Positions 41,746-50,006 of a stretch of DNA of 64,000 nt are shown here, one piece after another (position 1 is the stretch's first letter; every line of letters begins with the position of its first letter). The notes beneath the pieces were generated by a model that saw only the letters and a list, made by a program, of their open reading frames with translations, was not told the DNA's origin and did no database searches. The position numbers and the translations under genes are program-made. This DNA comes from DASUPK01 sp963744105 (GTDB lineage Bacteria > Actinomycetota > Thermoleophilia > Solirubrobacterales > 70-9): the NCBI GenBank assembly GCA_963744105.1, contig CAVUSJ010000006.1, positions 434,001-498,000 on the forward strand, in the 5' to 3' direction.

Positions 41746-42800
41746 GCGAGAGGAACGGACATCCAGGAAACGGCGGAGACCCGGCCGAGGAGGCCGGGGG
41801 GACGCTTACCCTGACCAAGAAGGACTTCGCCTCGGACCAAGAGACGCGCTGGTGCCCGGGCTGCGGCGACTACGCGATCCTTGCCACGGTCCAGCAGTTC
41901 CTTCCCGAGCTTGGGATCCCGCCCGAGAAGATCGTGTTTATCGCCGGAATCGGCTGCTCGGGGCGGTTCGCCTACTACATGAGCACCTACGGCGTCCACG
42001 GCATCCACGGCCGCGCCCCGGCGTTGGCGACCGGCTTGGCGCTCGCCCGCCCCGATCTTTCGGTCTGGGTCGTCACCGGCGACGGCGACTTGCTCTCGAT
42101 CGGCGGCAACCACCTGATCCACGCCCTACGCCGCAACGTGCCAGTCAACATCCTGCTCTTTAACAACCAGATCTACGGCCTCACCAAGGGCCAGTACTCG
42201 CCGACCAGCGAGGAGGGCAAGGTGACCAAGTCGACGCCCTTCGGCTCTCAGGATCACCCCTTCAACCCGATCGCACTTGCCCTCGGCGCCGACGCCAGCT
42301 TCGTCGCACGGACCGTCGACACTGATCGCGACCACGAGACCGAAGTCTTGCGCGCCGCCGCCGCCCACCGCGGCTCGTCGTTTATCGAGATCTACCAGAA
42401 CTGCAATGTCTTCAATGACGGCGCCTTCGACGCTGTGCGGGGCAAGGCGAAGGCCGCCAACCAAATTCGCCTCGTTGACGGCGAGCCGATTCGTTTCGGC
42501 GCCGACGGAGAGCGCGGCGTGTTCCGCGGCCGGGACGGGCGCCTGCAGGTGGCCGACGTCACCGAGGTCGGCGAGGACGCCCTGGTCGTCCACGACGCTG
42601 ACGACCCGACCCACGCCTACGCCCTCGCCCGCCTTGCCGACCGGCCCAGTGGCCCGACTCCCCTAGGCGTCCTTCGCTCGAGCGACCGACCGACCTATGC
42701 GGAGGGGATGGGCGAGGAGCTCGCCGCGGCCCGGGAGGGCGTCGGCGACGACGACCTGACCGCGCTGCTCCGATCGGGCGATACCTGGACCATTGAGTAG
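41742..42800 (+). CDS. korB: 2-oxoacid:ferredoxin oxidoreductase, beta subunit
   Basis: 352 residues. The cluster-binding WCPGCGDYAI, a further Cys in GIGCSGRFAYY and NCNVFND, and the TPP motif GDGDLLSIGGNHLIHALRRN ... NNQIYGLTKGQYSPTS are all present. It binds thiamine diphosphate and one [4Fe-4S] cluster. The C-terminal 80 residues are less conserved. A B hairpin follows 98 bp after the stop. Confidence 0.94.
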   Translation: MSERNGHPGNGGDPAEEAGGTLTLTKKDFASDQETRWCPGCGDYAILATVQQFLPELGIPPEKIVFIAGIGCSGRFAYYMSTYGVHGIHGRAPALATGLALARPDLSVWVVTGDGDLLSIGGNHLIHALRRNVPVNILLFNNQIYGLTKGQYSPTSEEGKVTKSTPFGSQDHPFNPIALALGADASFVARTVDTDRDHETEVLRAAAAHRGSSFIEIYQNCNVFNDGAFDAVRGKAKAANQIRLVDGEPIRFGADGERGVFRGRDGRLQVADVTEVGEDALVVHDADDPTHAYALARLADRPSGPTPLGVLRSSDRPTYAEGMGEELAAAREGVGDDDLTALLRSGDTWTIE

Positions 42801-42898
42801 CTGTCGGCGCGACCGACCCGGATGGCCAGGCTCAGCAGCTCGATCAACCCCCTGAACGCAGAACGCTGGGGGCCAAAGGAGGGAACGGTCGGAGAGTG

Positions 42899-42918
42899 CC
42901 GCTTTGGACGAGAAGCGG
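42899..42918 (+). repeat. Oriented 3'-end hairpin, type B
   Basis: CCG-CTTTGGACGAGAAG-CGG, a perfect outer stem. Last member of the family in the window. The following 245 bp to 43163 show no gene. Confidence 0.7.
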
Positions 42919-43163
42919 CGCTTCTCGCGCTGACGGCGGCCTCTCACTGACCCGCCAGCGTCGGCCTTTGACCAGTTAGACCGGGGCGGGGCGTCCGCCG
43001 CCTTCTCACCAACGTGGTCTTGGTCACACCTCCGAATCCCGCCACGAGTGATTCCCGTATCCAGATCAGACAGCGAACAGCAGCGATAAGGCTTCGCTGC
43101 ACGGAGACCCACGAGCAAGGAATGAGCAATGAAGGGACCAGCGGTGACACTCACGAATGGGCG

Positions 43164-43661
43164 CTACGAGATTCGAATCCCAACCGGAGGACAGCTCGTC
43201 CTCGTCGATCCGCCTGAGGCCGGCTGGCGGCTCGAACGCCCTCGGACGAACGGTCCACGAGCGCTGCGACGCCAGTCTCCCCGCGCCTGACTCCAAAGTT
43301 CGGGGGCTTTGGGCGGCTGCTCGAGCCGCGTCTGTTTCGCATGACAGGCGTGGCAGAGCGAGACCAGGAACTCGTCCGCGTAGGGATTGAGGCCGCGGGC
43401 GAGCAGCAGCTTCAACGGCGGCTCATGGTGAACCTCGGTGGCGAGCTCTCGGTCGCAGTGCTCGCAGATCGGGTTCTCGAACTTCTTTCGGCGGGCGACG
43501 ATCAGCCAGTGCTTGCGTGCGTAGAAGCGATTGCGCTCCATCGCGTCCTTGCGCCGCACCCTGCTGCGATCACGTTCCTTCGCCTTGCGGTGCTCATCGC
43601 AACGTCCTCGGCTCGTGGCGTACCGGGGGCACCCGGGTTCGAGACAGGGCCGGTGCGGCAT
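43164..43661 (-). CDS. HNH endonuclease, phage type
   Basis: 165 residues. An N-terminal Cys-rich lead (CLEPGCPRYATSRGRCDEHR) is followed by the HNH core. The core is CEHCDRELATEVHHEPP (first CxxC and HH), NPYADEFLVSLCHACHAKQTR (Asn and second CxxC). This layout is typical of phage HNH nucleases encoded beside terminase genes. The C-terminal 50 residues may be read-through. The start overlaps the upstream stop (TGATG). Confidence 0.85.
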   Translation of the reverse strand: MPHRPCLEPGCPRYATSRGRCDEHRKAKERDRSRVRRKDAMERNRFYARKHWLIVARRKKFENPICEHCDRELATEVHHEPPLKLLLARGLNPYADEFLVSLCHACHAKQTRLEQPPKAPELWSQARGDWRRSARGPFVRGRSSRQPASGGSTRTSCPPVGIRIS

Positions 43662-43858
43662 CAGCCCGCCACCGCCACTGTCACCACGTGCTTGTCGCGT
43701 TCAGAGCAGCGCAGTTCGAGCTCGCCCTTGCTGTAGGTCGCCCAGACCGGCGCATCGTGGCAGCGGCCGAACAGGACCAGCGTGTCGTCGCACTCGCAGC
43801 CCGGCTCGTCGCAGCGCAGCCGATCGACTTCGGGGCGAAGGGTGAGCGCCTCAGCCAT
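43661..43858 (-). CDS. Small Cys/His protein preceding HNH gene
   Basis: 65 residues from ATG 43856-43858. LRCDEPGCECDDTLVLFGRCHDAPVWATYSKGELELRCSERDKHVVTV suggests a metal-binding mini-domain with five Cys. Coupled to the HNH gene by a TGATG overlap. Not recognised; probably of phage origin. Confidence 0.6.
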   Translation of the reverse strand: MAEALTLRPEVDRLRCDEPGCECDDTLVLFGRCHDAPVWATYSKGELELRCSERDKHVVTVAVAG

Positions 43859-43908
43859 TGAAAACCATTTCCTCGTGGGTGTGGCGAGCCACCCGGGGAC
43901 TAGCGCAT
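43859..43908 (-). promoter_or_regulatory. Shared 5' region, copy 3
   Basis: Minus-strand GGGTGGCTCGCCACACCC with the perfect dyad GTGGC-TC-GCCAC, about 20 bp before the ATG, matches the block upstream of 28331. Confidence 0.5.
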
Positions 43909-44115
43909 GCAGGCCATGGCCCACGGCGCCGTCCCCCTAGGCCGTGAGACAGCGGCAGCGGTCACGTGTATTCCTCATGCACCAATGGTCCCGCGCGCAT
44001 CGGTCATGTCCGTTCGCCATTTGTTCGCCAGTGAGACACCGAAACAACCGGGCGCAATCGGACCTAATCGGCTGGATTCGTGCCTGATGGCGGGGCGCCG
44101 TGCGTAGGTCCCAGT

Positions 44116-44141
44116 TCTCTCCTCCCTGTAGTACCCCTAGA
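44116..44141. other. Putative attachment core, copy 3
   Basis: Same 26-bp core containing CCTCCCTGTAGTACCCC. Its left arm shares ATTCGTGCCTG and AGTTCTCTCC with copy 2 and has GTGAGACACCGAAACAACCG (44031). Reads as the right end of a second element covering 25.0-44.1 kb. Confidence 0.5.
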
Positions 44142-44169
44142 GACCCCGCTTCGGCGGGGTCTCTTTTTT
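44141..44169 (+). terminator. Rho-independent terminator at core copy 3
   Basis: AGACCCCGC-TTCG-GCGGGGTCT followed by CTTTTTT; strong stem and T-run. Confidence 0.85.
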
Positions 44170-44224
44170 GCGCGGATTTGCCCCACTCCCGGCGTCGCGA
44201 CCCTCACCCGATAAATTGAGCGCA

Positions 44225-44530
44225 ATGGAGGGACCCCACGCAGTGGTGAGATCAATGAAGCCCGAGGCGGCGTGGGGCGCGGTCCAGCTCGGCTTCGCGG
44301 AGATTCTCGATCTGCGGACCGGGATCGAGCGTCGCCGCCACGGAGCCCCGCCTGGGGCGAGACCGGTATCGCTCGCCAAGCACATCGCAAGTCCTGAGGG
44401 GCCCGGTGCCATCTACCTCTGCCAACACGCCATCCGCTCGAAGGCGACCTTGCGCCGGGGGGCTGCCGAGGTCGAGGGCGGCTTCGCCGCGTGGAAGGAG
44501 GCTGGCCTTCCAGTCGAGGAGGTCGACTAG
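44225..44530 (+). CDS. Rhodanese-like domain protein
   Basis: 101 residues from ATG 44225. EILDLRTGIERRRHGAPPGARPVSLAKHI and GGFAAWKEAGLPVEEV are the rhodanese frame. The catalytic loop reads YLCQHAIRSK, keeping the Cys but not the usual CxxGxRS spacing, so sulfur transfer is plausible but not certain. It lies immediately right of core copy 3. Confidence 0.82.
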   Translation: MEGPHAVVRSMKPEAAWGAVQLGFAEILDLRTGIERRRHGAPPGARPVSLAKHIASPEGPGAIYLCQHAIRSKATLRRGAAEVEGGFAAWKEAGLPVEEVD

Positions 44531-44559
44531 CGTGGGCTGCGGGATCCGGCGGTTTGCGG

Positions 44560-44605
44560 AGTGAGACACCGAAACAACCGGAAGCAACCGGCTGGACGCG
44601 CGAGC
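44560..44605. repeat. Arm-like repeat remnant
   Basis: GTGAGACACCGAAACAACCG, identical to the sequence left of core copy 3 (44031), recurs here after the rhodanese gene without a core. It may mark a further, lost integration event. Confidence 0.4.
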
Positions 44606-44631
44606 TTCAGTCCTTATCCCCCAGGACCGAC

Positions 44632-44838
44632 TCAACTTCCGTCGAGCGCAACCGGCGGACCCCAGCTCGGCACCTGAAACACCTCGTACGTGCTGTCCGG
44701 CGAGCCCGCCTCGCGGACGCGAAAGACACCGTCGGAGCGAGCCGTCATCGCGACCGCCTGGCCCGCCGATCTCGCCTCGATTCGCTCTTCCCGGGAATAC
44801 CAGCGCTCGTCGATTTGCTGTTCCACGGCGAACCTCAT
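44632..44838 (-). CDS. Small unknown protein (68 aa)
   Basis: QQIDERWYSREERIEARSAGQAVAMTARSDGVFRVREAGSPDSTYEVFQV, a short alternating charged/hydrophobic beta-rich pattern. Begins 2 bp after the stop of the next gene upstream, so the two form a small operon. Family unknown. Confidence 0.55.
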   Translation of the reverse strand: MRFAVEQQIDERWYSREERIEARSAGQAVAMTARSDGVFRVREAGSPDSTYEVFQVPSWGPPVALDGS

Positions 44839-44840
44839 CG

Positions 44841-45134
44841 TCAGAGGCTCGCCAGGTAGCTGGCGAAGGAAACGTCGAGCTCCGTACGCGCGGCTCGAGA
44901 GCGACTCCGGTTCCCCGCCCCCTCCAGTTCATGCCGACGCGCCTCAGTCAGATCGCGGATCGCGGCGATCAGCGCTTCTTCCCGCAACTCAGTTCGCTCG
45001 GCGGCTTCCCAGCGTGATGGAAGCTCGGCCGGATCGACACCACGTCCGAGCAGAACGCCGACCCATTCGATGTCCATCGCTGTCATGCCTCGACGGTAAA
45101 TCCGAACCATCGCCGATACCTCGGTGCTTCCCAC
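44841..45134 (-). CDS. Small helical protein, unknown
   Basis: Up to 97 residues; the ATG before DIEWVGVLLGRGVDPAELPSRW may be the true start. Mostly helical and charged (TELREEALIAAIRDLTEARRHELEGAG). No recognised family. Operon with the 68-residue gene. Confidence 0.55.
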   Translation of the reverse strand: MGSTEVSAMVRIYRRGMTAMDIEWVGVLLGRGVDPAELPSRWEAAERTELREEALIAAIRDLTEARRHELEGAGNRSRSRAARTELDVSFASYLASL

Positions 45135-45239
45135 GGGTATCGAGGCGGTTCAAAGGCCCCCCGCGGCCAGGAAATCACTGAACCCGCCTAAGGGCTTAGT
45201 ACGGATGAGCTCGGAGCCGGGGACTCCGAAACATGCAGT

Positions 45240-46637
45240 GTGCGCCGAAGAGCGTGGGAACGCTTCGTGGATCCACCGCCGGCTCGCGCCAAAGAGCCGA
45301 CCCTGCCCAGGGTCATCGGGGTTCTCTATGTGGCCGCCGGCCTGCTTGGGCTCGTCTCTCTCGCCCTCGCCCATCCGCCCAATGTGAACCACCAGGGGCT
45401 GGCGGGACTGGGCGTCGTGGCCGTGCTGGTCGGCTGCCTCTTCTTCAGCTTCGCGAAGGTCATCCCGAGGTGGCTGGTCGAGGTGTCGATCGGCGGCGGC
45501 TCCGCGATGATCGCCCTGGCCGTCTACTTCAGCGCGGCGGCCGGGATCTTCAGCTCCATGTTCGTCTGGATCGCGGCGTTCACCGCCCTCTTCCTTCCGC
45601 GAAGAACGAGCTTCCTCCACCTCGTATGGCTGTTGGCCTGCTACGCGCTTGCGCTGTTCAATCTGAACGACCCGACCGGCTACTCGCCCGTGACGCGCCT
45701 TCTGCTCACCGGAATCGGCCTCTTCGCCGTTGCCGGCCTGACCTTCTGGCTGGTGCAGCGCCGCCGCTTCGCCGAAGAGCGATCGCAGCGCTTCTTCGAC
45801 CTCTCCAGGGACATGCTCTGCACCGCGAATGCGGAGGGCCATTTCGTCGAGTTGAACCGAGCCTGGACGAACACACTCGGTTACTCCGATACGGAACTCC
45901 GCGCGCGCCGGTACATCGACCTCGTTCACCCCGATGACCGCGAGAAGACGGAAGAGGAAGTGGCGAACGTCTTCGGCGGTCAGGGCACCGTGATGTTCGA
46001 TTGCCGCTACCGGGCAAAGGACGGCAGTTGGCGCTGGCTGCTCTGGAGTGGGGCGCTCAGCCGCGAGAGCGGGCTCATCTTCTGGCGGGCCACCGACATC
46101 ACCTCGGCCAAGGAGCTGGCCATTGAGCGGGAAGAGCTCGTCAGGGAACTCGACTCGATTGCCAGGACCGATCCTCTCACCAGCATTCCGAACCGCCGCT
46201 GGCTCGACAACGAGATTCAGCGGGAGATGGCCCGGGTGAGTCGGCAGGACGAGCGACTTGGTTTGGCAATGCTCGACCTGGATCGCTTCAAGCAATACAA
46301 CGATGCCCACGGTCACCCAGCCGGCGATCAGTTGCTTCGCGACGCTGCGAAAGGATGGCGCTCCGGACTGAGGACGAGCGACTTCCTGGCTCGCTACGGG
46401 GGCGAGGAGTTCGTCGTGCTCCTTCCCGAATGCAGTCCGGCCGAGGCGGAGGAGACGATCAACCGGATGCGGGCCGCCACACCAGCGCCGATGACCTGTT
46501 CGGCGGGGATCGCGTTTTGGGACGGCGTCGAGAACGCCGACGCCTTGATCGCCCGCGCGGATACGGCTCTCTACGCGGCAAAGGACGCGGGTCGGGACCG
46601 GACCGTCTTGCTCGATATCAGTCCGATCGAGACCTAG
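45240..46637 (+). CDS. Membrane PAS-GGDEF diguanylate cyclase
   Basis: 465 residues from GTG 45240. Six hydrophobic helices (about 22-165) are followed by a PAS domain (about 185-300, LGYSDTELRARRYIDLVHPDD). The GGDEF domain (about 305-460) has DPLTSIPNRR, the substrate loop and RYGGEEFVVLLPE, an intact GGEEF active site. It should make c-di-GMP. No EAL domain. RxxD for product inhibition is not clear. Signal unknown. Confidence 0.92.
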   Translation: MRRRAWERFVDPPPARAKEPTLPRVIGVLYVAAGLLGLVSLALAHPPNVNHQGLAGLGVVAVLVGCLFFSFAKVIPRWLVEVSIGGGSAMIALAVYFSAAAGIFSSMFVWIAAFTALFLPRRTSFLHLVWLLACYALALFNLNDPTGYSPVTRLLLTGIGLFAVAGLTFWLVQRRRFAEERSQRFFDLSRDMLCTANAEGHFVELNRAWTNTLGYSDTELRARRYIDLVHPDDREKTEEEVANVFGGQGTVMFDCRYRAKDGSWRWLLWSGALSRESGLIFWRATDITSAKELAIEREELVRELDSIARTDPLTSIPNRRWLDNEIQREMARVSRQDERLGLAMLDLDRFKQYNDAHGHPAGDQLLRDAAKGWRSGLRTSDFLARYGGEEFVVLLPECSPAEAEETINRMRAATPAPMTCSAGIAFWDGVENADALIARADTALYAAKDAGRDRTVLLDISPIET

Positions 46638-46787
46638 GGGATTCGTAAGCGTCTGCCCCGGTCCCGGCGGGCCTACCAAGGCTTAACCCACTCCTTGCCA
46701 GCCGATTCCCCGCCCCTGGGCATCGTCTGACGCGCGCCGTCCAAGCTGCGGCCACAACGTCAAGTCCAAGCCAAGGAGGGAAATCGA

Positions 46788-47297
46788 ATGACCACGCTGA
46801 CCAAGACGCTGCTGGCCGTCGCGGCCACCATGCTCGTCGCGGGCGGCGCATACGCCGCGACCGCACCGAAGGGCAACGAACCGGCGCCCGCCGCTCCCGC
46901 GGCCGACGTCAAGGGCCCGTGCGACGAGGCCGAGCACGCCGCCGACCCCCGTTGCGCCGGCGCCCAGGTGCCGGAGGACAACGCCAGGCACGCGGAGGAT
47001 CGCAACGGGAACGAGGTCGAGCACCATCAAGCTCGCCACGACGACAACCAGGCCGAGGATGTCGGCGACGACAACCCCGGCGAGGCAGAAAGCCATGACA
47101 ACCGCGGTCCCGGCTCGATGAACTCGGGACCGGGCAACGCCGAGGATCGCGGCGACCAGGCGCAGGCGGAGGACAACTCCGGGCCGGGCTCGGATGACTC
47201 GGGACATTCCGAGTCCGGGCATTCCGGCTCCGGGCACTCCGGCTCCGACGACTCGGGCACGGATGACTCCGCGTCCGGCGGGTCCGGCCGAGACTGA
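46788..47297 (+). CDS. Secreted Asp/His/Ser/Gly-rich low-complexity protein
   Basis: 169 residues with AAGGAGGG before the ATG. Signal peptide (TLLAVAATMLVAGGAYA) precedes a strongly acidic mature chain containing repeats SGHSGSGHSGSDDSG and many DN, ED and HD pairs. It has only two Cys (GPCDEAEHAADPRCAG). Such composition binds divalent cations. It precedes a two-component system whose downstream neighbour is similar in style. Confidence 0.72.
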   Translation: MTTLTKTLLAVAATMLVAGGAYAATAPKGNEPAPAAPAADVKGPCDEAEHAADPRCAGAQVPEDNARHAEDRNGNEVEHHQARHDDNQAEDVGDDNPGEAESHDNRGPGSMNSGPGNAEDRGDQAQAEDNSGPGSDDSGHSESGHSGSGHSGSDDSGTDDSASGGSGRD

Positions 47298-47317
47298 GCC
47301 ACTTACCAGGGAAGAGA

Positions 47318-47355
47318 GATCGGGCCGCCGGGTCGCATCCGCCGGCGGCCCGATC
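47318..47355 (+). terminator. Strong hairpin, probable terminator
   Basis: A 14-bp perfect stem GATCGGGCCGCCGG / CCGGCGGCCCGATC with a 10-nt loop, 20 bp after the acidic protein stop. No T-run. Confidence 0.6.
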
Positions 47356-47390
47356 CACCCTCTGCCCGCACCCCTAGCATCCGTGCGGCT

Positions 47391-48104
47391 GTGAACGTCC
47401 CCGGTCAACGGCCCACGATCCTGCTCGTCGAGGACGAGCGGGCGATCACCGAGCCACTCGCCGAGGCCCTCGAGCGTGAGGGCTTCGTCGCGTCCCTGGC
47501 TGGAACGGCGGCCGAGGCTCTGGAGAAGGCGACCGGCGCGGCGCCGGACCTCGTCCTGCTGGACATCGGCCTGCCCGACGGATCCGGCCTCGATGTCTGC
47601 CGCGAGCTCCGCAGGCAGTCGGAGGTCCCGATCATCATGCTGACGGCACGCGGCGCCGAGGCGGATCGCGTCGCCGGCCTGGAGCTCGGCGCCGACGACT
47701 ATGTAGTCAAACCCTTCTCCGCGCGCGAGGTGATGGCGCGCGTCCGGGCCGTCCTGCGGCGCACCGGATCGGGCCCCAGCGGCGATGAATCCGATCGGGT
47801 CGAGATCGGAGAGCTGACGCTCGACACAGCCAGGCACGAGGCACGGCTCGGAAACCGGCCCCTCGAGCTCTCGCGGAAGGAGTTCGAGCTTCTGCGCGTG
47901 CTGATGGAGGGAGCCGGGTCCGTGATCACCCGCGAGTCGTTGATCGAGGAGGTCTGGGACATGAACTGGTTCGGCTCGACCAAGACTCTCGACGTGCACG
48001 TCAGCGGGCTGCGCCGCAAGCTCGACGACGATCCGAAGGAGCCGCGCTACATCCACACGGTGCGCGGCGTCGGATTCCGCTTCTCGGGGGCCGACGAGGT
48101 CTGA
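47391..48104 (+). CDS. OmpR-family response regulator
   Basis: 237 residues from GTG 47391. The receiver has phospho-acceptor Asp in DLVLLDIGLPDGSG, the acidic pair in LVEDERAI, and Lys in YVVKPFSAREV. The C-terminal winged helix (about 135-235) includes LSRKEFELLRVLMEG and TLDVHVSGLRRKL. A TAGCAT box 11 bp before the start suggests a leaderless transcript. Partner kinase begins 4 bp downstream. Confidence 0.94.
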   Translation: MNVPGQRPTILLVEDERAITEPLAEALEREGFVASLAGTAAEALEKATGAAPDLVLLDIGLPDGSGLDVCRELRRQSEVPIIMLTARGAEADRVAGLELGADDYVVKPFSAREVMARVRAVLRRTGSGPSGDESDRVEIGELTLDTARHEARLGNRPLELSRKEFELLRVLMEGAGSVITRESLIEEVWDMNWFGSTKTLDVHVSGLRRKLDDDPKEPRYIHTVRGVGFRFSGADEV

Positions 48105-48108
48105 CCGC

Positions 48109-49476
48109 ATGAGCCTGCGCGCCCGCCTGCTCGCGGCCTTCGCGTACACGCTGATCGTGGTGATCGTGGCACTCGAGGTGCCGCTCTCCGCGAACGTCTC
48201 CGACCGGGTGAACGCCGAGGTCGAGGCGGACTCCGCCGCGCAGACGCAAGTCGTCGCGGCGTCGGCCGCGGACCAGCTGCGCAACAGGGCGAGGCTCGCG
48301 CAGATCACCCGCCGCGCGGCGGTCAGCCTGGACGGGCTCGTCTTCGTGGTCGACGGGAATGGCCGCCAGATCGCGAGCTCCGCCGGCGGCATCACCCGGC
48401 CGCCCCAGCCGACCGACGACCCCGTGGCGCTGCAGGCACTCGGCGGCGAGGTCGCGCAGGGCCGCCACCACGAGGGCCGCGACATCCTCTCCACCGCGGT
48501 GCCGATCGTCCGCAACGGGCGCACGGTGGGCGCGCTGGAGGTCGAGCAGAGCCTGAGCGCGGTCCGGGATCAGGTGCGCCAGGACGTCTTCGCCCTGGTC
48601 GGGATCGGGGTGCTGGCGCTGGTCCTCGGTCTCGGCGTCGCCTGGATCCTGGCCGGCTCGATCGCGCGGCCCCTGCGCTCGCTCGGCGAGGCCGCTCGCC
48701 GGCGGGCCGCAGGCGACGCGGAGGCGCGCGCGCCGGAGCGCGGGTCGCGCGAGCAGGTGCAGGTCGCGCGGGAGTTCAACGAGATGGCCGACCGGCTCGA
48801 GGCCGTGCTGGAGTCGCAGCGGGCGTTCGTGGCCGACGCCTCGCATCAGCTCCGCACGCCGCTCACGGGCCTTCGGCTCCGCCTCGAGGCCGCGGGTGTG
48901 AAGACCTCCGACCCGGCCGTCGCCAAGGAGCTGCAGGCCGCCGAGCACGAGACCCTCCGCCTGAACCAGCTCGTCGAGGATCTGCTCGAGCTCGCCTCGA
49001 GCGAGCAGCCGGCCGAGGACGACCGGGCGGACCTCACGCTGGCGGTGCAGGCCGCGGCCGAGCGCTGGCGCGGGCCGGCGAGCGAGAGCCGCCACGACAT
49101 CGCGTTCGAAACCGATGGCGAGGTCATGGTGCGCGCGGGCTCGCGGGAGCTCGCGGCGATCCTCGACAACCTGGTCGAGAACGCGATCAAGTACTCGCCG
49201 AGCGGCTCGCCGGTGAGGATCGAGTGCGCGAGCGAGAACGGCAGCGCCACCGTCGGCGTGGTAAGCGACTCGGGCCCGCTCGACGACAACGTCGCCAGGC
49301 ACGCGTTCGAGCGCTTCTACCGGGGGCCCGGAGGCGGCCCCGGGACCGGGCTCGGGCTGGCGATCGTCCAGGCCCTCGCGAGGCGTCGCGGCGGCCGGGC
49401 GAGGCTCCGGGCGGTCGACCAGAGGCTGGTGTGCGCCGAGGTGAGCCTGCCCACCGCTGACTTTGCAAACTCCTAA
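48109..49476 (+). CDS. Sensor histidine kinase
   Basis: 455 residues. TM1 (about 7-27), an extracytoplasmic sensor of about 130 residues, TM2 (about 163-183) and HAMP. HisKA follows with ASHQLRTPLTGLRLRLE (the phosphorylated His), then the ATPase domain with N box DNLVENAIKYSPSG and GTGLGLAIVQALAR. It pairs with the regulator upstream. No clear ligand signature in the sensor. Confidence 0.94.
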   Translation: MSLRARLLAAFAYTLIVVIVALEVPLSANVSDRVNAEVEADSAAQTQVVAASAADQLRNRARLAQITRRAAVSLDGLVFVVDGNGRQIASSAGGITRPPQPTDDPVALQALGGEVAQGRHHEGRDILSTAVPIVRNGRTVGALEVEQSLSAVRDQVRQDVFALVGIGVLALVLGLGVAWILAGSIARPLRSLGEAARRRAAGDAEARAPERGSREQVQVAREFNEMADRLEAVLESQRAFVADASHQLRTPLTGLRLRLEAAGVKTSDPAVAKELQAAEHETLRLNQLVEDLLELASSEQPAEDDRADLTLAVQAAAERWRGPASESRHDIAFETDGEVMVRAGSRELAAILDNLVENAIKYSPSGSPVRIECASENGSATVGVVSDSGPLDDNVARHAFERFYRGPGGGPGTGLGLAIVQALARRRGGRARLRAVDQRLVCAEVSLPTADFANS

Positions 49477-49499
49477 CCCCCTGCATCTAGCCTGATCTC

Positions 49500-50003
49500 A
49501 TGACCAGCAGAGAGCGACTGCTCACCATCCTGCTCGGCATCACCGGGATCGTCGCGGCGGGCGCGATCGCCCTCGCGGCGAACGCGATCTCAGGCGACTC
49601 GATCGGCCTCTCGGCGCAGCCCGTGTCGCTCGCCTCGAGCTCGCCCGCGCCGAAGCCGGCCCCGGCGAAGCGGGAGCGCGGCGACCACGCCCCCTCGTCC
49701 TCGGGCACCGACAGCACCGTCACGACCGCCGAAGACTCCGGCGGCTCGAACTCCGGGCCGGGCTCGTCGAGCGACGGCGGCTCCTCGGGCTCATCCGGCG
49801 GCGGATCGGGCGAGGATCACCACCACGGCGGCTCCGGCCCCAGCGCCCCCAGCGGCACCTCGGGGACCAGCGGCTCGGGCACGAGCGGCTCGGGGTCGTC
49901 CACCACCACCACCTCCGAAGATCATCACGGCGGTGGCGGGGGTGACGGCAGCAGTGGCTCCGACGACGGAACCACCAGCAGCGGCGGCTCCGGCCCCAAC
50001 TAG
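49500..50003 (+). CDS. Secreted Ser/Gly/His-rich low-complexity protein
   Basis: 167 residues. Signal peptide (LLTILLGITGIVAAGAIALAA) is followed by a disordered chain with EDHHHGG, SEDHHGGGGG and many Ser/Gly/Thr. A TAGCCT box about 10 bp before the ATG suggests a leaderless promoter. It mirrors the protein at 46788 on the other side of the two-component genes and may be a target or ligand carrier of that system. Confidence 0.68.
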   Translation: MTSRERLLTILLGITGIVAAGAIALAANAISGDSIGLSAQPVSLASSSPAPKPAPAKRERGDHAPSSSGTDSTVTTAEDSGGSNSGPGSSSDGGSSGSSGGGSGEDHHHGGSGPSAPSGTSGTSGSGTSGSGSSTTTTSEDHHGGGGGDGSSGSDDGTTSSGGSGPN

Positions 50004-50006
50004 GAC

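Noticed and set aside
24391..42918. A/B hairpins as classical integron attC sites
   Set aside because: No GTTRRRY core, length of about 20 bp is far below attC, and flanking genes point both ways; kept only as an analogy.
43165..43200. tRNA-like GATTCGAATCCC
   Set aside because: On either strand the surrounding 80 bp lacks a D arm, anticodon stem and acceptor pairing.
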